Shown here one piece after another: positions 1 to 5,351 of a stretch of DNA of 6,739 nucleotides. Position numbers and translations under genes: made by a program. Below the pieces are notes generated by a model, which was not told where the DNA came from, ran no database searches, and worked only from the letters and a program-made list of their open reading frames with translations. Origin of the DNA: an uncultured Marvinbryantia sp. (lineage in GTDB: Bacteria > Bacillota > Clostridia > Lachnospirales > Lachnospiraceae). Numbering within the stretch: the first letter of the stretch is position 1; each line of letters begins with the position of its first letter. The DNA is taken from positions 1 to 6,739 of the forward strand of contig CANQJX010000101.1 in the NCBI GenBank assembly GCA_947624335.1, written 5' to 3'.

Positions 1-588
1 CACCCCTTTTTTGTCCGGGTAAAAATAACGGAACGTATCCAGGAACCCACTTTCCAGAAGCGCTGTCATCTTTCCCCTTTCTTCATCGGTAAAGCCCGCA
101 TTCCGCCGGTTGGTCCCGGGATTTTTCAGATCAATTTCCTTATGGGCCACATTCATGTCGCCCGCGACAATCACCGGCTTTGTTTTTTCCAGCCCCTTTA
201 AATAGGAAAGAAAATCGTCCTCCCATTTCATCCGGTAAGCAAGGCGTTTTAACTCCTCCTGCGAGTTGGGCGTATAGACTGTCACAAAATAAAAATCCGC
301 AAATTCGCAGGTAATCACGCGCCCCTCCCGGTCGTGTTCTTCTATTCCGATCCCATAGCGCACGCTTAACGGTTCCTGTTTGCAAAATACCGCCGTTCCG
401 GAATAGCCCTTCTTTTCCGCGTAATTCCAGTACTGATAATAACCCGGCAGTTCCAGGGTAATCTGCCCTGCCTGCAGTTTTGTCTCCTGCAGGCAGAAAA
501 GGTCGGCGTTTGCCTCCCGGAAGAAATCTAAAAATCCTTTCTGCATACAGGCACGAATGCCGTTTACATTCCACGAAATCAGTCTCAT
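1..588 (-). CDS. xth: Exodeoxyribonuclease III, N-terminal 196 residues (3' end beyond left edge)
   Basis: This is a DNA-repair nuclease of the Xth/ExoA branch of the endonuclease/exonuclease/phosphatase superfamily. Family members cut the backbone 5' to abasic sites and remove 3' blocks and nucleotides from duplex DNA. The protein begins MRLISWNVNGIRA, the canonical start of the family. Visible active-site motifs are N7 in WNVNG, the metal-ligand glutamate E35 in LQETK, Y105 in VYTPNS, and D144/N146 in GDMNVAH. The later catalytic Asp and the SDH histidine lie outside the window. Family members are about 250-270 residues, so roughly 55-75 are missing at the left edge. The reading frame is open from base 588 to base 1. 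The only SD-like sequence is GGGAG at 603-607, 14 bases from the ATG, which is a long spacing. The gene lies just beyond the spoVG terminator, and no good promoter fits the 42-base gap, so it may depend on read-through or a promoter inside spoVG. Confidence 0.95.
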   Translation of the reverse strand, partial: MRLISWNVNGIRACMQKGFLDFFREANADLFCLQETKLQAGQITLELPGYYQYWNYAEKKGYSGTAVFCKQEPLSVRYGIGIEEHDREGRVITCEFADFYFVTVYTPNSQEELKRLAYRMKWEDDFLSYLKGLEKTKPVIVAGDMNVAHKEIDLKNPGTNRRNAGFTDEERGKMTALLESGFLDTFRYFYPDKKGV

Positions 589-630
589 AAGCTTTGTTAT
601 AACTCCCGTCTGTTGTTTGTCCCTGCATGG

Positions 631-662
631 AAAAAGGGTTGTTGCGTTCTGCGCAACAACCC
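631..662 (-). terminator. Rho-independent terminator of spoVG
   Basis: A perfect 11-bp inverted repeat (GGGTTGTTGCG at 636-646 against CGCAACAACCC at 652-662) encloses a 5-base loop. On the minus strand it is followed directly by TTTTT (635-631). It starts 19 bases after the spoVG stop codon and points the same way as spoVG, so it should end the glgC-glgD-spoVG transcript before xth. Confidence 0.88.
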
Positions 663-681
663 AACGCTCGTAAAACCCCTT

Positions 682-960
682 CTACAGCGTCTCCTCATCC
701 ACCGACTGTGCAGCTTCTTCGTATTTTTCCAAAATCAGCGTTTGAATTCTGTCCCGAGTTTCAGAGTTAATCGGATGTGCAATATCGCGGTATTCTCCGT
801 CCGTGGCCTTCCTGCTGGGCATTGCGATAAACAGCCCTTTTTCACCCTCGATCACTTTGATGTCATGAACGACAAACTCATCATCGATCGTAATTGACAC
901 CACAGCCTTCATCTTACCATCCTTTGATACTTTGCGGACTCTAACGTCTGTGATATTCAT
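682..960 (-). CDS. spoVG: SpoVG family regulator (septation/sporulation protein V G)
   Basis: SpoVG is a small, widely conserved nucleic-acid-binding protein of Firmicutes and spirochaetes. In Bacillus it affects asymmetric septation and sporulation; in Staphylococcus, Listeria and Borrelia it acts as a DNA- or RNA-binding global regulator. The 92-residue product is complete and of normal family length. It carries the signature blocks MNITDVRVRKV at the start, a central KAVVSITIDDEFVVHDIKVIEG strand region (residues 18-39), GLFIAMPSRK (42-51), and EYRDIAHPINSETRDRIQ (56-73) with an acidic tail. The ATG at 960 has a strong purine-rich SD (AGGAAGGGGG, 977-968) 7 bases upstream. It lies 92 bases after glgD in the same direction. 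I see no convincing promoter of its own: a TACAAT at 988-983 would place the transcript start inside the SD. No terminator separates it from glgD, so co-transcription with glgCD is likely. Confidence 0.97.
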   Translation of the reverse strand: MNITDVRVRKVSKDGKMKAVVSITIDDEFVVHDIKVIEGEKGLFIAMPSRKATDGEYRDIAHPINSETRDRIQTLILEKYEEAAQSVDEETL

Positions 961-967
961 AGCCGGT

Positions 968-1042
968 CCCCCTTCCTCATAAATTGTATTTTATGGGCAG
1001 AGGCTAGCATATCTGTCTTATTTTTTCGGTCGGGCTCTGCCC
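968..1042 (-). promoter_or_regulatory. spoVG leader with nested inverted repeats next to the SD
   Basis: Three small inverted repeats occupy the glgD-spoVG gap. CATAAA (978-983) pairs with TTTATG (990-995) across a 6-base loop and directly abuts the SD at 968-977. GGGCAGAG (995-1002) is an exact inverse of CTCTGCCC (1035-1042), with 32 bases between them. The outer arm can instead form a local GGGC-AGA-GCCC hairpin (1042-1032), so the two pairings are mutually exclusive. None is followed by a T-run, so this is not a terminator. A role in translation or RNA processing is conjecture. Confidence 0.35.
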
Positions 1043-1052
1043 TCTACGGACA

Positions 1053-2171
1053 TCACATGACATACCTTTCGTTCGTTTCCACCACGATCTTTATGCCGCC
1101 TTCCCCGATATGGGTGGAGTTTGCGCGGATTGTATCGTGACTTTCCACGATGCAGTTTTCAATACGGGTATTGTCGCCGATATATACGTCGTTTAAGATA
1201 ATTGCATTCTTAATGACGCAGTTCTTGCCGACAAATACCTTTTTGAACAATATGGAATTTTCCACCTTCCCGTTGATGATACACCCTGCGGATACCAGAC
1301 TGTTTCTTACATCCGCGCCCGGATTGTATTTTGCCGGCGGCATGTCCTCAATCTTAGAGTACACGTCCGGGTACTGGCGGAAGAAATAATCCCGCACATC
1401 CGGTTTCAGGAAGTCCATATTTGTCTTATAATAAGCGTCTACCGTAGAGATATTTGCCCAATAACTATCCATTTTGTAAGCATAAATCCGTTTTGCATTC
1501 TTATATCGGACAAGAATATCGTTTACAAAGTCGAAGCGGTCTTCCGATGCCGCCTTTTCGATCATCTCAATCAACTGGCGTCTCCGGATCACATAAATTC
1601 CGGTAGAAACCGCATTTTCGGAAGTTGCCATCGGCTTTTCCTCAAAGTTCTCTATGCGTCCGTCCTCGTTGATCTTTACCACGCCAAATCTGCTGATGTC
1701 GTCGCCATCCGGCACGTCTGCGCATACAACGGTAATATCCGCCTTCTTTTCAATATGATACTCCAAAACTTTATTATAATCAAGTTTATAAATTCCATCT
1801 CCGGACGCAATTACCACATACGGTTCGTGGCAGCGCTTAAAAAAGTCGATATTCTGCGCGATGGAATCCGCCGTTCCGCGATACCAGAAATTATTTCCCA
1901 CTGTGATCGTCGGCGTGAATACAAACAGGCCGCCCTGTTTTCTTCCGAAATCCCACCACTTGGAGGAACTTAAATGTTCGTTTAAGGATCTGGAATTGTA
2001 TTGTGTGAGAACGGCAACCTTCTGGATTCCGGAGTTGGTCATATTGCTTAACGCAAAATCTATGCTGCGGAAGCTGCCCGCCATCGGCATTGCCGCGATC
2101 GCCCTGCGGTTGGACAATTCCTTCATCTTCTGGTTATTGCCGCCTGCTAAAATAATGCCTACCGCTCTCAT
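1053..2171 (-). CDS. glgD: GlgD, ADP-glucose pyrophosphorylase second (regulatory-type) subunit
   Basis: This is the GlgD subunit that partners GlgC in many Firmicutes. The pair makes ADP-glucose from glucose-1-phosphate and ATP for glycogen synthesis in the cytoplasm. The N-terminal nucleotidyltransferase fold spans about residues 1-240. The C-terminal left-handed beta-helix repeats span about 280-365 (for example NSILFKKVFVGKNCVI). The signature loop, GGxGxRL in GlgC, is degenerate here (AGGNNQKMKEL, residues 9-19) and lacks the arginine. The catalytic-Asp motif reads SGDGIYKLDY (D125) in place of GGDHIYKMDY. EEKP with K179, aligned with the glucose-1-phosphate lysine, is kept. This fits a subunit with weak or no catalysis that modulates GlgC, as known for GlgCD pairs. 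The 372-residue length is typical. The start ATG overlaps the glgC stop as ATGA, so translation is probably coupled. Confidence 0.96.
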   Translation of the reverse strand: MRAVGIILAGGNNQKMKELSNRRAIAAMPMAGSFRSIDFALSNMTNSGIQKVAVLTQYNSRSLNEHLSSSKWWDFGRKQGGLFVFTPTITVGNNFWYRGTADSIAQNIDFFKRCHEPYVVIASGDGIYKLDYNKVLEYHIEKKADITVVCADVPDGDDISRFGVVKINEDGRIENFEEKPMATSENAVSTGIYVIRRRQLIEMIEKAASEDRFDFVNDILVRYKNAKRIYAYKMDSYWANISTVDAYYKTNMDFLKPDVRDYFFRQYPDVYSKIEDMPPAKYNPGADVRNSLVSAGCIINGKVENSILFKKVFVGKNCVIKNAIILNDVYIGDNTRIENCIVESHDTIRANSTHIGEGGIKIVVETNERYVM

Positions 2172-3442
2172 GCCTCATCACCATCCTTAATAATAGATTC
2201 GCCGCTCTCAAGGATGCCGCCCGGATAATCTGCCTCCGACGTTTTTCCTGAGATTGCCGTATTTTTCCCAATTTTTACATTGGCCGGAATGGTGCTGTAT
2301 TCGCCGATGGTAACAAGACCGCCCGCGTATACGCCCGGTTTAAATTTGTTCGGCACTTCCTCTCCGACGCCCATTTGAACGCCCGCGCCGACTTCTACAT
2401 TCTCCGCAATAATCGCGCGGTCGATCACGGCGTTCTCACCGATGGTCGTACCTTTCATAATGATAGAGTCTTTCACGACGGCTCCCTTGCCGATGGTGAC
2501 GCCCGCGCCGATAACGGAACTTTCCACCTCGCCGAACACTTCCGTCCCGTCTCCGATGATGCTGCGCTCGATCTTTGCCTCCGGGGCGATATACTGCGGC
2601 GGAATAATCTCGCTCGCCGTATAAATCTTCCAGAATTCCTCGTAAAGATTAAATTCCGGAATAATGTCAATCAGTTCCATATTGGCTTCCCAGTAAGAAC
2701 TTAACGTTCCCACGTCCTTCCAATAGCCGTTGTACTCGTATGCCACCATTTTTTCGCCGCGGTTAAAGCAGTACGGAATCACATGCTTGCCAAAATCGCA
2801 CCCGGGAACGTTTGCGTTGGCGATCAGCGCATCGCGCAGCACGCTCCATGTGAATATGTAAATTCCCATGGATGCCAGATTACTCTTAGGCTCCTTCGGT
2901 TTTTCCTGAAATTCTGTAATCTGATTATGGTCGTCCGCAACCACAACGCCAAAACGGCTCGCTTCCTCCCACGGAACCGGCATAACCGCAATGCTTACCG
3001 CAGCGCCGCTTGCTTTATGGAAGTCAAGCATCACTTCGTAGTCCATTTTATAAATATGGTCTCCGCCAAGGATCAGCACATACTCCGGATGAAACATCTC
3101 CATATATGTGAGATTTTGGTAGATCGCATTCGCAGTGCCCGTATACCACTCCGTGTCAGAACTCTTCTCGTAAGGGGGAAGAATACTCACACCGCCGATA
3201 TTCCTGTCCAGATCCCACGGGATTCCGATGCCGATATGCGTGTTCAGGCGAAGCGGCTGATACTGGGTAAGCACCCCGACCGTATCGACGCCCGAATTGA
3301 TACAATTGCTCAACGGAAAATCAATGATGCGGTATTTTCCGCCAAACGTTACCGCCGGCTTCGCCACCTTGGCTGTCAGTACGCCGAGACGGCTGCCCTG
3401 CCCGCCGGCAAGCAGCATGGCGATCATCTCTTTCTTAATCAC
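2168..3442 (-). CDS. glgC: Glucose-1-phosphate adenylyltransferase, catalytic subunit GlgC
   Basis: GlgC catalyses ATP + glucose-1-phosphate to ADP-glucose + PPi, the committed step of bacterial glycogen synthesis. The catalytic set is intact: AGGQGSRLGVLT (residues 12-23, R18), KPAVTFGGKYRIIDFPLSN (28-46), GTANAIYQN (102-110), GGDHIYKMDY with catalytic D128 (126-135), FQEKP with the sugar-phosphate lysine K181, and SMGIYIF (191-197). Isoleucine-rich hexapeptide repeats of a left-handed beta-helix fill the C-terminal part from about residue 290, as expected for the allosteric and oligomerisation domain. The 424-residue length is normal. The start codon is GTG at 3442-3440, chosen because AGAGGTGG (3454-3447) precedes it at SD distance; an ATG five codons in has no comparable site. 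It is first in the minus-strand operon, with candidate promoters at 3474-3502 and 3540-3568. Its stop overlaps the glgD start by four bases. Confidence 0.97.
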   Translation of the reverse strand: MIKKEMIAMLLAGGQGSRLGVLTAKVAKPAVTFGGKYRIIDFPLSNCINSGVDTVGVLTQYQPLRLNTHIGIGIPWDLDRNIGGVSILPPYEKSSDTEWYTGTANAIYQNLTYMEMFHPEYVLILGGDHIYKMDYEVMLDFHKASGAAVSIAVMPVPWEEASRFGVVVADDHNQITEFQEKPKEPKSNLASMGIYIFTWSVLRDALIANANVPGCDFGKHVIPYCFNRGEKMVAYEYNGYWKDVGTLSSYWEANMELIDIIPEFNLYEEFWKIYTASEIIPPQYIAPEAKIERSIIGDGTEVFGEVESSVIGAGVTIGKGAVVKDSIIMKGTTIGENAVIDRAIIAENVEVGAGVQMGVGEEVPNKFKPGVYAGGLVTIGEYSTIPANVKIGKNTAISGKTSEADYPGGILESGESIIKDGDEA

Positions 3443-3446
3443 ATTA

Positions 3447-3454
3447 CCACCTCT
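3447..3454 (-). promoter_or_regulatory. Ribosome binding site fixing the GTG start of glgC
   Basis: AGAGGTGG on the minus strand ends 4 bases before GTG (its AGAGG core ends 7 bases before). The out-of-frame ATG that overlaps this GTG cannot be used, and the next in-frame ATG, codon 6, has no SD. This supports the GTG start. Confidence 0.8.
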
Positions 3455-3473
3455 GTATTTCTTTATTTTTTAG

Positions 3474-3502
3474 ATTATAACACAGCTTTTTAAAATAGTG
3501 AA
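3474..3502 (-). promoter_or_regulatory. Proximal sigma-A-type promoter of glgC
   Basis: On the minus strand, TTCACT (-35, 3502-3497, 4 of 6 consensus bases) is followed by a 17-base spacer and a perfect TATAAT (-10, 3479-3474). This predicts a transcript start near 3467 and a leader of about 25 bases that includes the SD. The -35 overlaps a dyad, AGTG-AA-CACT (3497-3506), flanked by AAA/TTT, which is a plausible operator. Confidence 0.65.
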
Positions 3503-3539
3503 CACTTTTTACGCAGTTTTTACAAAAAAATCAATCAAA

Positions 3540-3568
3540 AATATAAACCGTGTATTCTATTTTGTCCA
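3540..3568 (-). promoter_or_regulatory. Possible distal (second) promoter of glgC
   Basis: On the minus strand, TGGACA (3568-3563, 5 of 6) and TATATT (3545-3540, 5 of 6) are separated by exactly 17 bases. It would start transcription near 3533 and give a leader of about 90 bases that passes through the proximal promoter. The region is AT-rich, so chance -10 matches are common; the good -35 and spacing support it moderately. Confidence 0.45.
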
Positions 3569-3599
3569 ACTGTGTCGATAAAATGTATTCCATTTTTGT
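3551..3599. repeat. Pair of 15-16 base direct repeats, 33 bases apart
   Basis: TGTATTCTATTTTGT (3551-3565) recurs as TGTATTCCATTTTTGT (3584-3599), differing by one substitution and one extra T. The start-to-start distance of 33 bases is about three helical turns, so both copies would face the same side of the DNA. The first copy overlaps the spacer and -35 of the distal glgC promoter. This arrangement is typical of regulator binding sites, but I do not recognise the motif. Confidence 0.45.
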
Positions 3600-3600
3600 G

Positions 3601-3615
3601 AAATAGTTACTATTT
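3601..3615. promoter_or_regulatory. 15-base palindrome in the glgC-murC divergent region
   Basis: AAATAGTTACTATTT is a perfect inverted repeat with 7-base arms around one central T. It begins two bases after the second direct repeat and lies upstream of murC and of both glgC promoters. Half of it (AAATAGT) recurs at 3493-3499, inside the dyad that covers the proximal glgC -35. It is operator-like, with no assigned regulator. Confidence 0.4.
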
Positions 3616-3627
3616 GCCCGGACGCAC

Positions 3628-3656
3628 TTCCTTTTTTTTCATTTTTGCGCTAGAAT
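3628..3656 (+). promoter_or_regulatory. Weak candidate promoter for murC
   Basis: TAGAAT (3651-3656) matches the -10 consensus at 5 of 6 bases, but the sequence 17 bases upstream (TTCCTT, 3628-3633) is a poor -35. A second -10-like TATTAT at 3684-3689 also lacks a -35. murC must start within this 270-base region because glgC runs the other way, but the exact promoter cannot be fixed from sequence. Confidence 0.3.
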
Positions 3657-3712
3657 AAAGTAGCATTCAATACCGTCAGACGATATTATAAATAGGTAAG
3701 GAGAACAGCAAC

Positions 3713-5092
3713 ATGTATAAAATAGATTTTGGTAATCCTGTCCACATACATTTTATCGGCATCGGGGGCATCAGCATGAGCGGCCTTGCGGCGATCCTCC
3801 TCGACAGAGGGTTTTTCGTTTCCGGTTCTGACCGCAGCGAGTCGCCTTTAACGCAATGGCTAGAAAAAGCGGGCGCCCGCATTTTTTATGGGCAGCGCGC
3901 CTCCAACATCGGCAGCGATACCGACCTGGTCGTTTACACCGCGGCAATCCATCCGGGCAATCCCGAATATGCCGCCGCCGTATCCCAAAATCTTCCCATG
4001 CTCACCAGAGCGGAGCTTTTGGGGCAGCTTATGACCAATTACCGGCTTCCGATCGCGGTTGCGGGTACGCACGGCAAAACGACGACTACTTCCATGGCGG
4101 CGCATATCCTGCTCGCAGCCGATACGGATCCCACGATTTCGGTGGGCGGCATCCTGCCCGCGATCCACGGAAACATCCGCGTAGGCGGCGGCGACGTGTT
4201 CCTGACCGAAGCGTGCGAGTATACCAACAGTTTTCTGGACTTTTTTCCTAAAATTTCTATGATACTGAATATCGACGCGGATCATCTGGATTTCTTCAAA
4301 GACCTTTCCGATATCCGCCGCTCGTTCCGCCGGTTTGCCGAACGTCTTCCAAAAGACGGGATTCTGATTATCAACCGGGCGATCCCGAACGTGTGGGAAA
4401 TCACGCAGGGACTTCCCTGCAGCGTGATTTATTACGCCGACACGGCGGGCGACGGTTACTATGCGGAAAACATCCGCTATGACGAATCCGCCTGCGGTTC
4501 TTTCGATCTGAAAAAGGACGGACGCCTGATCGGACATTTTACCTTAAAAGTACCCGGCAGCCACAATGTAAGCAACGCCGTGGCCGCGCTTGCGCTGGGA
4601 GACGTGCTGCATATTCCGGCCGAAACCCTGGAACGCGCCCTGTGCGCGTTTACCGGAACGAACCGCCGTTTTCAGTACAAAGGCAGCGTGGGCGGCGTTA
4701 CCATCATTGACGATTACGCCCATCATCCGACCGAAATTACGGCCACTTTGCAGACCGCGCAAAAATGTGCGCACCGTTCGCTGTGGTGCGTATTTCAGCC
4801 GCATACCTATACGCGCACCAAAGCGCTTATGGACGATTTCGCAAAAGCGCTCTCGCTTGCGGATAAGGTAGTGCTTGCGGATATTTACGCGGCGCGCGAA
4901 ACGGACCGTCTCGGCATCAGTTCCGAAACCCTGAAAGAAAAGATTGCCGCTCTGGGTACGGAGGTATATTACTTCCCGTCCTTTGACGAAATCGAAAATT
5001 TTCTGCTCCAAAAATGTGTACACGGAGATTTGTTGATAACCATGGGAGCCGGAGATGTGGTAAACATCGCGGAAAAACTTTTGGGAAATTAG
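3713..5092 (+). CDS. murC: UDP-N-acetylmuramate--L-alanine ligase MurC
   Basis: This cytoplasmic Mur ligase joins L-alanine to UDP-MurNAc using ATP, the first step in building the peptidoglycan stem peptide. All three Mur-ligase domains are visible. The N-terminal UDP-binding domain has HFIGIGGISMSGLA (residues 13-26) and the VSGSD strand. The central ATPase has the P-loop AGTHGKTTT (117-125, K122), EACEYTNSF (166-174) and NIDADHLDFF (186-195, H191). Next come PGSHNVSNAVAA (281-292) and TNRRFQYKG (316-324). The C-terminal domain has DDYAHHPTEI (333-342), FQPHTYTRT (361-369) and MGAGDV (444-449). At 459 residues it is complete and of typical length. The ATG at 3713 is preceded by AAGGAG (3698-3703) with a 9-base spacer. 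It is transcribed divergently from glgC and ends at a hairpin terminator, so it looks monocistronic. Confidence 0.98.
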   Translation: MYKIDFGNPVHIHFIGIGGISMSGLAAILLDRGFFVSGSDRSESPLTQWLEKAGARIFYGQRASNIGSDTDLVVYTAAIHPGNPEYAAAVSQNLPMLTRAELLGQLMTNYRLPIAVAGTHGKTTTTSMAAHILLAADTDPTISVGGILPAIHGNIRVGGGDVFLTEACEYTNSFLDFFPKISMILNIDADHLDFFKDLSDIRRSFRRFAERLPKDGILIINRAIPNVWEITQGLPCSVIYYADTAGDGYYAENIRYDESACGSFDLKKDGRLIGHFTLKVPGSHNVSNAVAALALGDVLHIPAETLERALCAFTGTNRRFQYKGSVGGVTIIDDYAHHPTEITATLQTAQKCAHRSLWCVFQPHTYTRTKALMDDFAKALSLADKVVLADIYAARETDRLGISSETLKEKIAALGTEVYYFPSFDEIENFLLQKCVHGDLLITMGAGDVVNIAEKLLGN

Positions 5093-5122
5093 ATTTCCAC
5101 ATAATCCACACGCTTATGCACA
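5093..5122 (+). promoter_or_regulatory. DnaA-box-like group 1 (three forward 9-mers)
   Basis: Right after the murC stop lie ATTTCCACA (5093-5101, 7 of 9 to TTATCCACA), TAATCCACA (5102-5110, 8 of 9) and TTATGCACA (5114-5122, 8 of 9, and an exact fit to the relaxed TTWTNCACA). The first two are directly adjacent and the third follows after 3 bases. All are in the same orientation. A reverse-strand AAATCCACA (5149-5141, 7 of 9) lies further on, but it is the other arm of the terminator stem and not independent evidence. Confidence 0.6.
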
Positions 5123-5153
5123 AATATTTGCCGCTTCGCGTGTGGATTTTTTT
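5103..5153 (+). terminator. Terminator-like hairpin of murC
   Basis: AATCCACACGC (5103-5113) pairs perfectly with GCGTGTGGATT (5138-5148), and a run of seven T residues (5147-5153) follows. The stem is strong, but the 24-base loop is longer than usual for an intrinsic terminator. The position, 11 bases after the murC stop codon, fits termination of murC. The stem arms overlap DnaA-box-like sequences, so the element may have a double use. Confidence 0.7.
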
Positions 5154-5172
5154 GTTTACATCCCTGTAGACA
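5153..5172. promoter_or_regulatory. Near-perfect dyad after the murC terminator
   Basis: TGTTTACA (5153-5160) and TGTAGACA (5165-5172) form an inverted repeat with 7 of 8 pairs and a 4-base centre. It begins at the end of the terminator T-run and about 150 bases before the DnaD-gene promoter. It is operator-like, but I recognise no regulator. The stretch from here to 5259 holds no gene and no other clear signal; it is mildly AT-rich (5184-5232) and includes TTTTCCCCG at 5190-5198, repeated at 5292-5300. Confidence 0.3.
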
Positions 5173-5259
5173 TAAGTTTTGCGACATAATTTTCCCCGAT
5201 TCGACAGGATTCTATTTTACACGATTTTTTTGGTTGCGGAGAAAAAACGTCCCTCCCGT

Positions 5260-5286
5260 CCATCCACACTATCCACATTTTCCACA
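5260..5286 (+). promoter_or_regulatory. DnaA-box-like group 2: three fused tandem 9-mers
   Basis: CCATCCACA (5260-5268, 7 of 9 to TTATCCACA), CTATCCACA (5269-5277, 8 of 9) and TTTTCCACA (5278-5286, 8 of 9 and an exact TTWTNCACA match) follow one another with no spacer, all in the same orientation. The array ends 36 bases before the -35 of the promoter for the DnaD-family gene, about 70-100 bases before the predicted transcript start. Three in-register copies, plus a second group 140 bases away, are hard to explain by chance. Confidence 0.68.
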
Positions 5287-5322
5287 CGCGGTTTTCCCCG
5301 TCCGGCGCGGTATAAGTGATTG

Positions 5323-5351
5323 TTTCCATTTCAGACAAGCTATGTTATACT
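5323..5351 (+). promoter_or_regulatory. Extended -10 promoter of the DnaD/helicase-loader operon
   Basis: TTTCCA (5323-5328, 4 of 6) is separated by 17 bases from TATACT (5346-5351, 5 of 6). TG sits at 5343-5344, giving the extended -10 pattern TGnTATACT. Transcription would start near 5358 and leave a leader of about 40 bases before the ATG at 5400. Confidence 0.65.

Noticed and set aside
140..664. A 174-codon open frame on the minus strand over the nuclease gene
   Set aside because: It is out of frame with the clear exodeoxyribonuclease III sequence (588 to 1), and its product has no recognisable features.
983..1011. A spoVG promoter using TACAAT (983-988) or TATGCT (1006-1011)
   Set aside because: The first would start transcription within the SD and has no -35. 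The second has no -35 either. No sigma-H-like element was seen.
995..1042. A terminator between glgD and spoVG
   Set aside because: The inverted repeat has a 32-base gap and no T-run on either side, so intrinsic termination is not supported.
2783..3493. A 236-codon open frame on the plus strand antisense to glgC
   Set aside because: glgC is unmistakable on the other strand. The antisense frame is rich in His and Arg, as expected for a complement shadow, and would run across the glgC promoter.
3575..3602. A third glgC promoter with TTCACA (3602-3597) as -35
   Set aside because: The -35 is good, but the best -10 at a proper distance is only TATCGA, which is too poor.
3860..4537. A 225-codon open frame antisense to murC
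   Set aside because: murC is complete and conserved on the plus strand. The antisense frame has no motif and no plausible SD of note.
5156..5338. A possible 60-residue small protein on the minus strand in the murC-dnaD gap, and a 61-residue one on the plus strand (5234-5419)
   Set aside because: Both overlap the DnaA-box array. The minus-strand frame has a biased composition and no family I know; the plus-strand frame runs into the DnaD-gene start.
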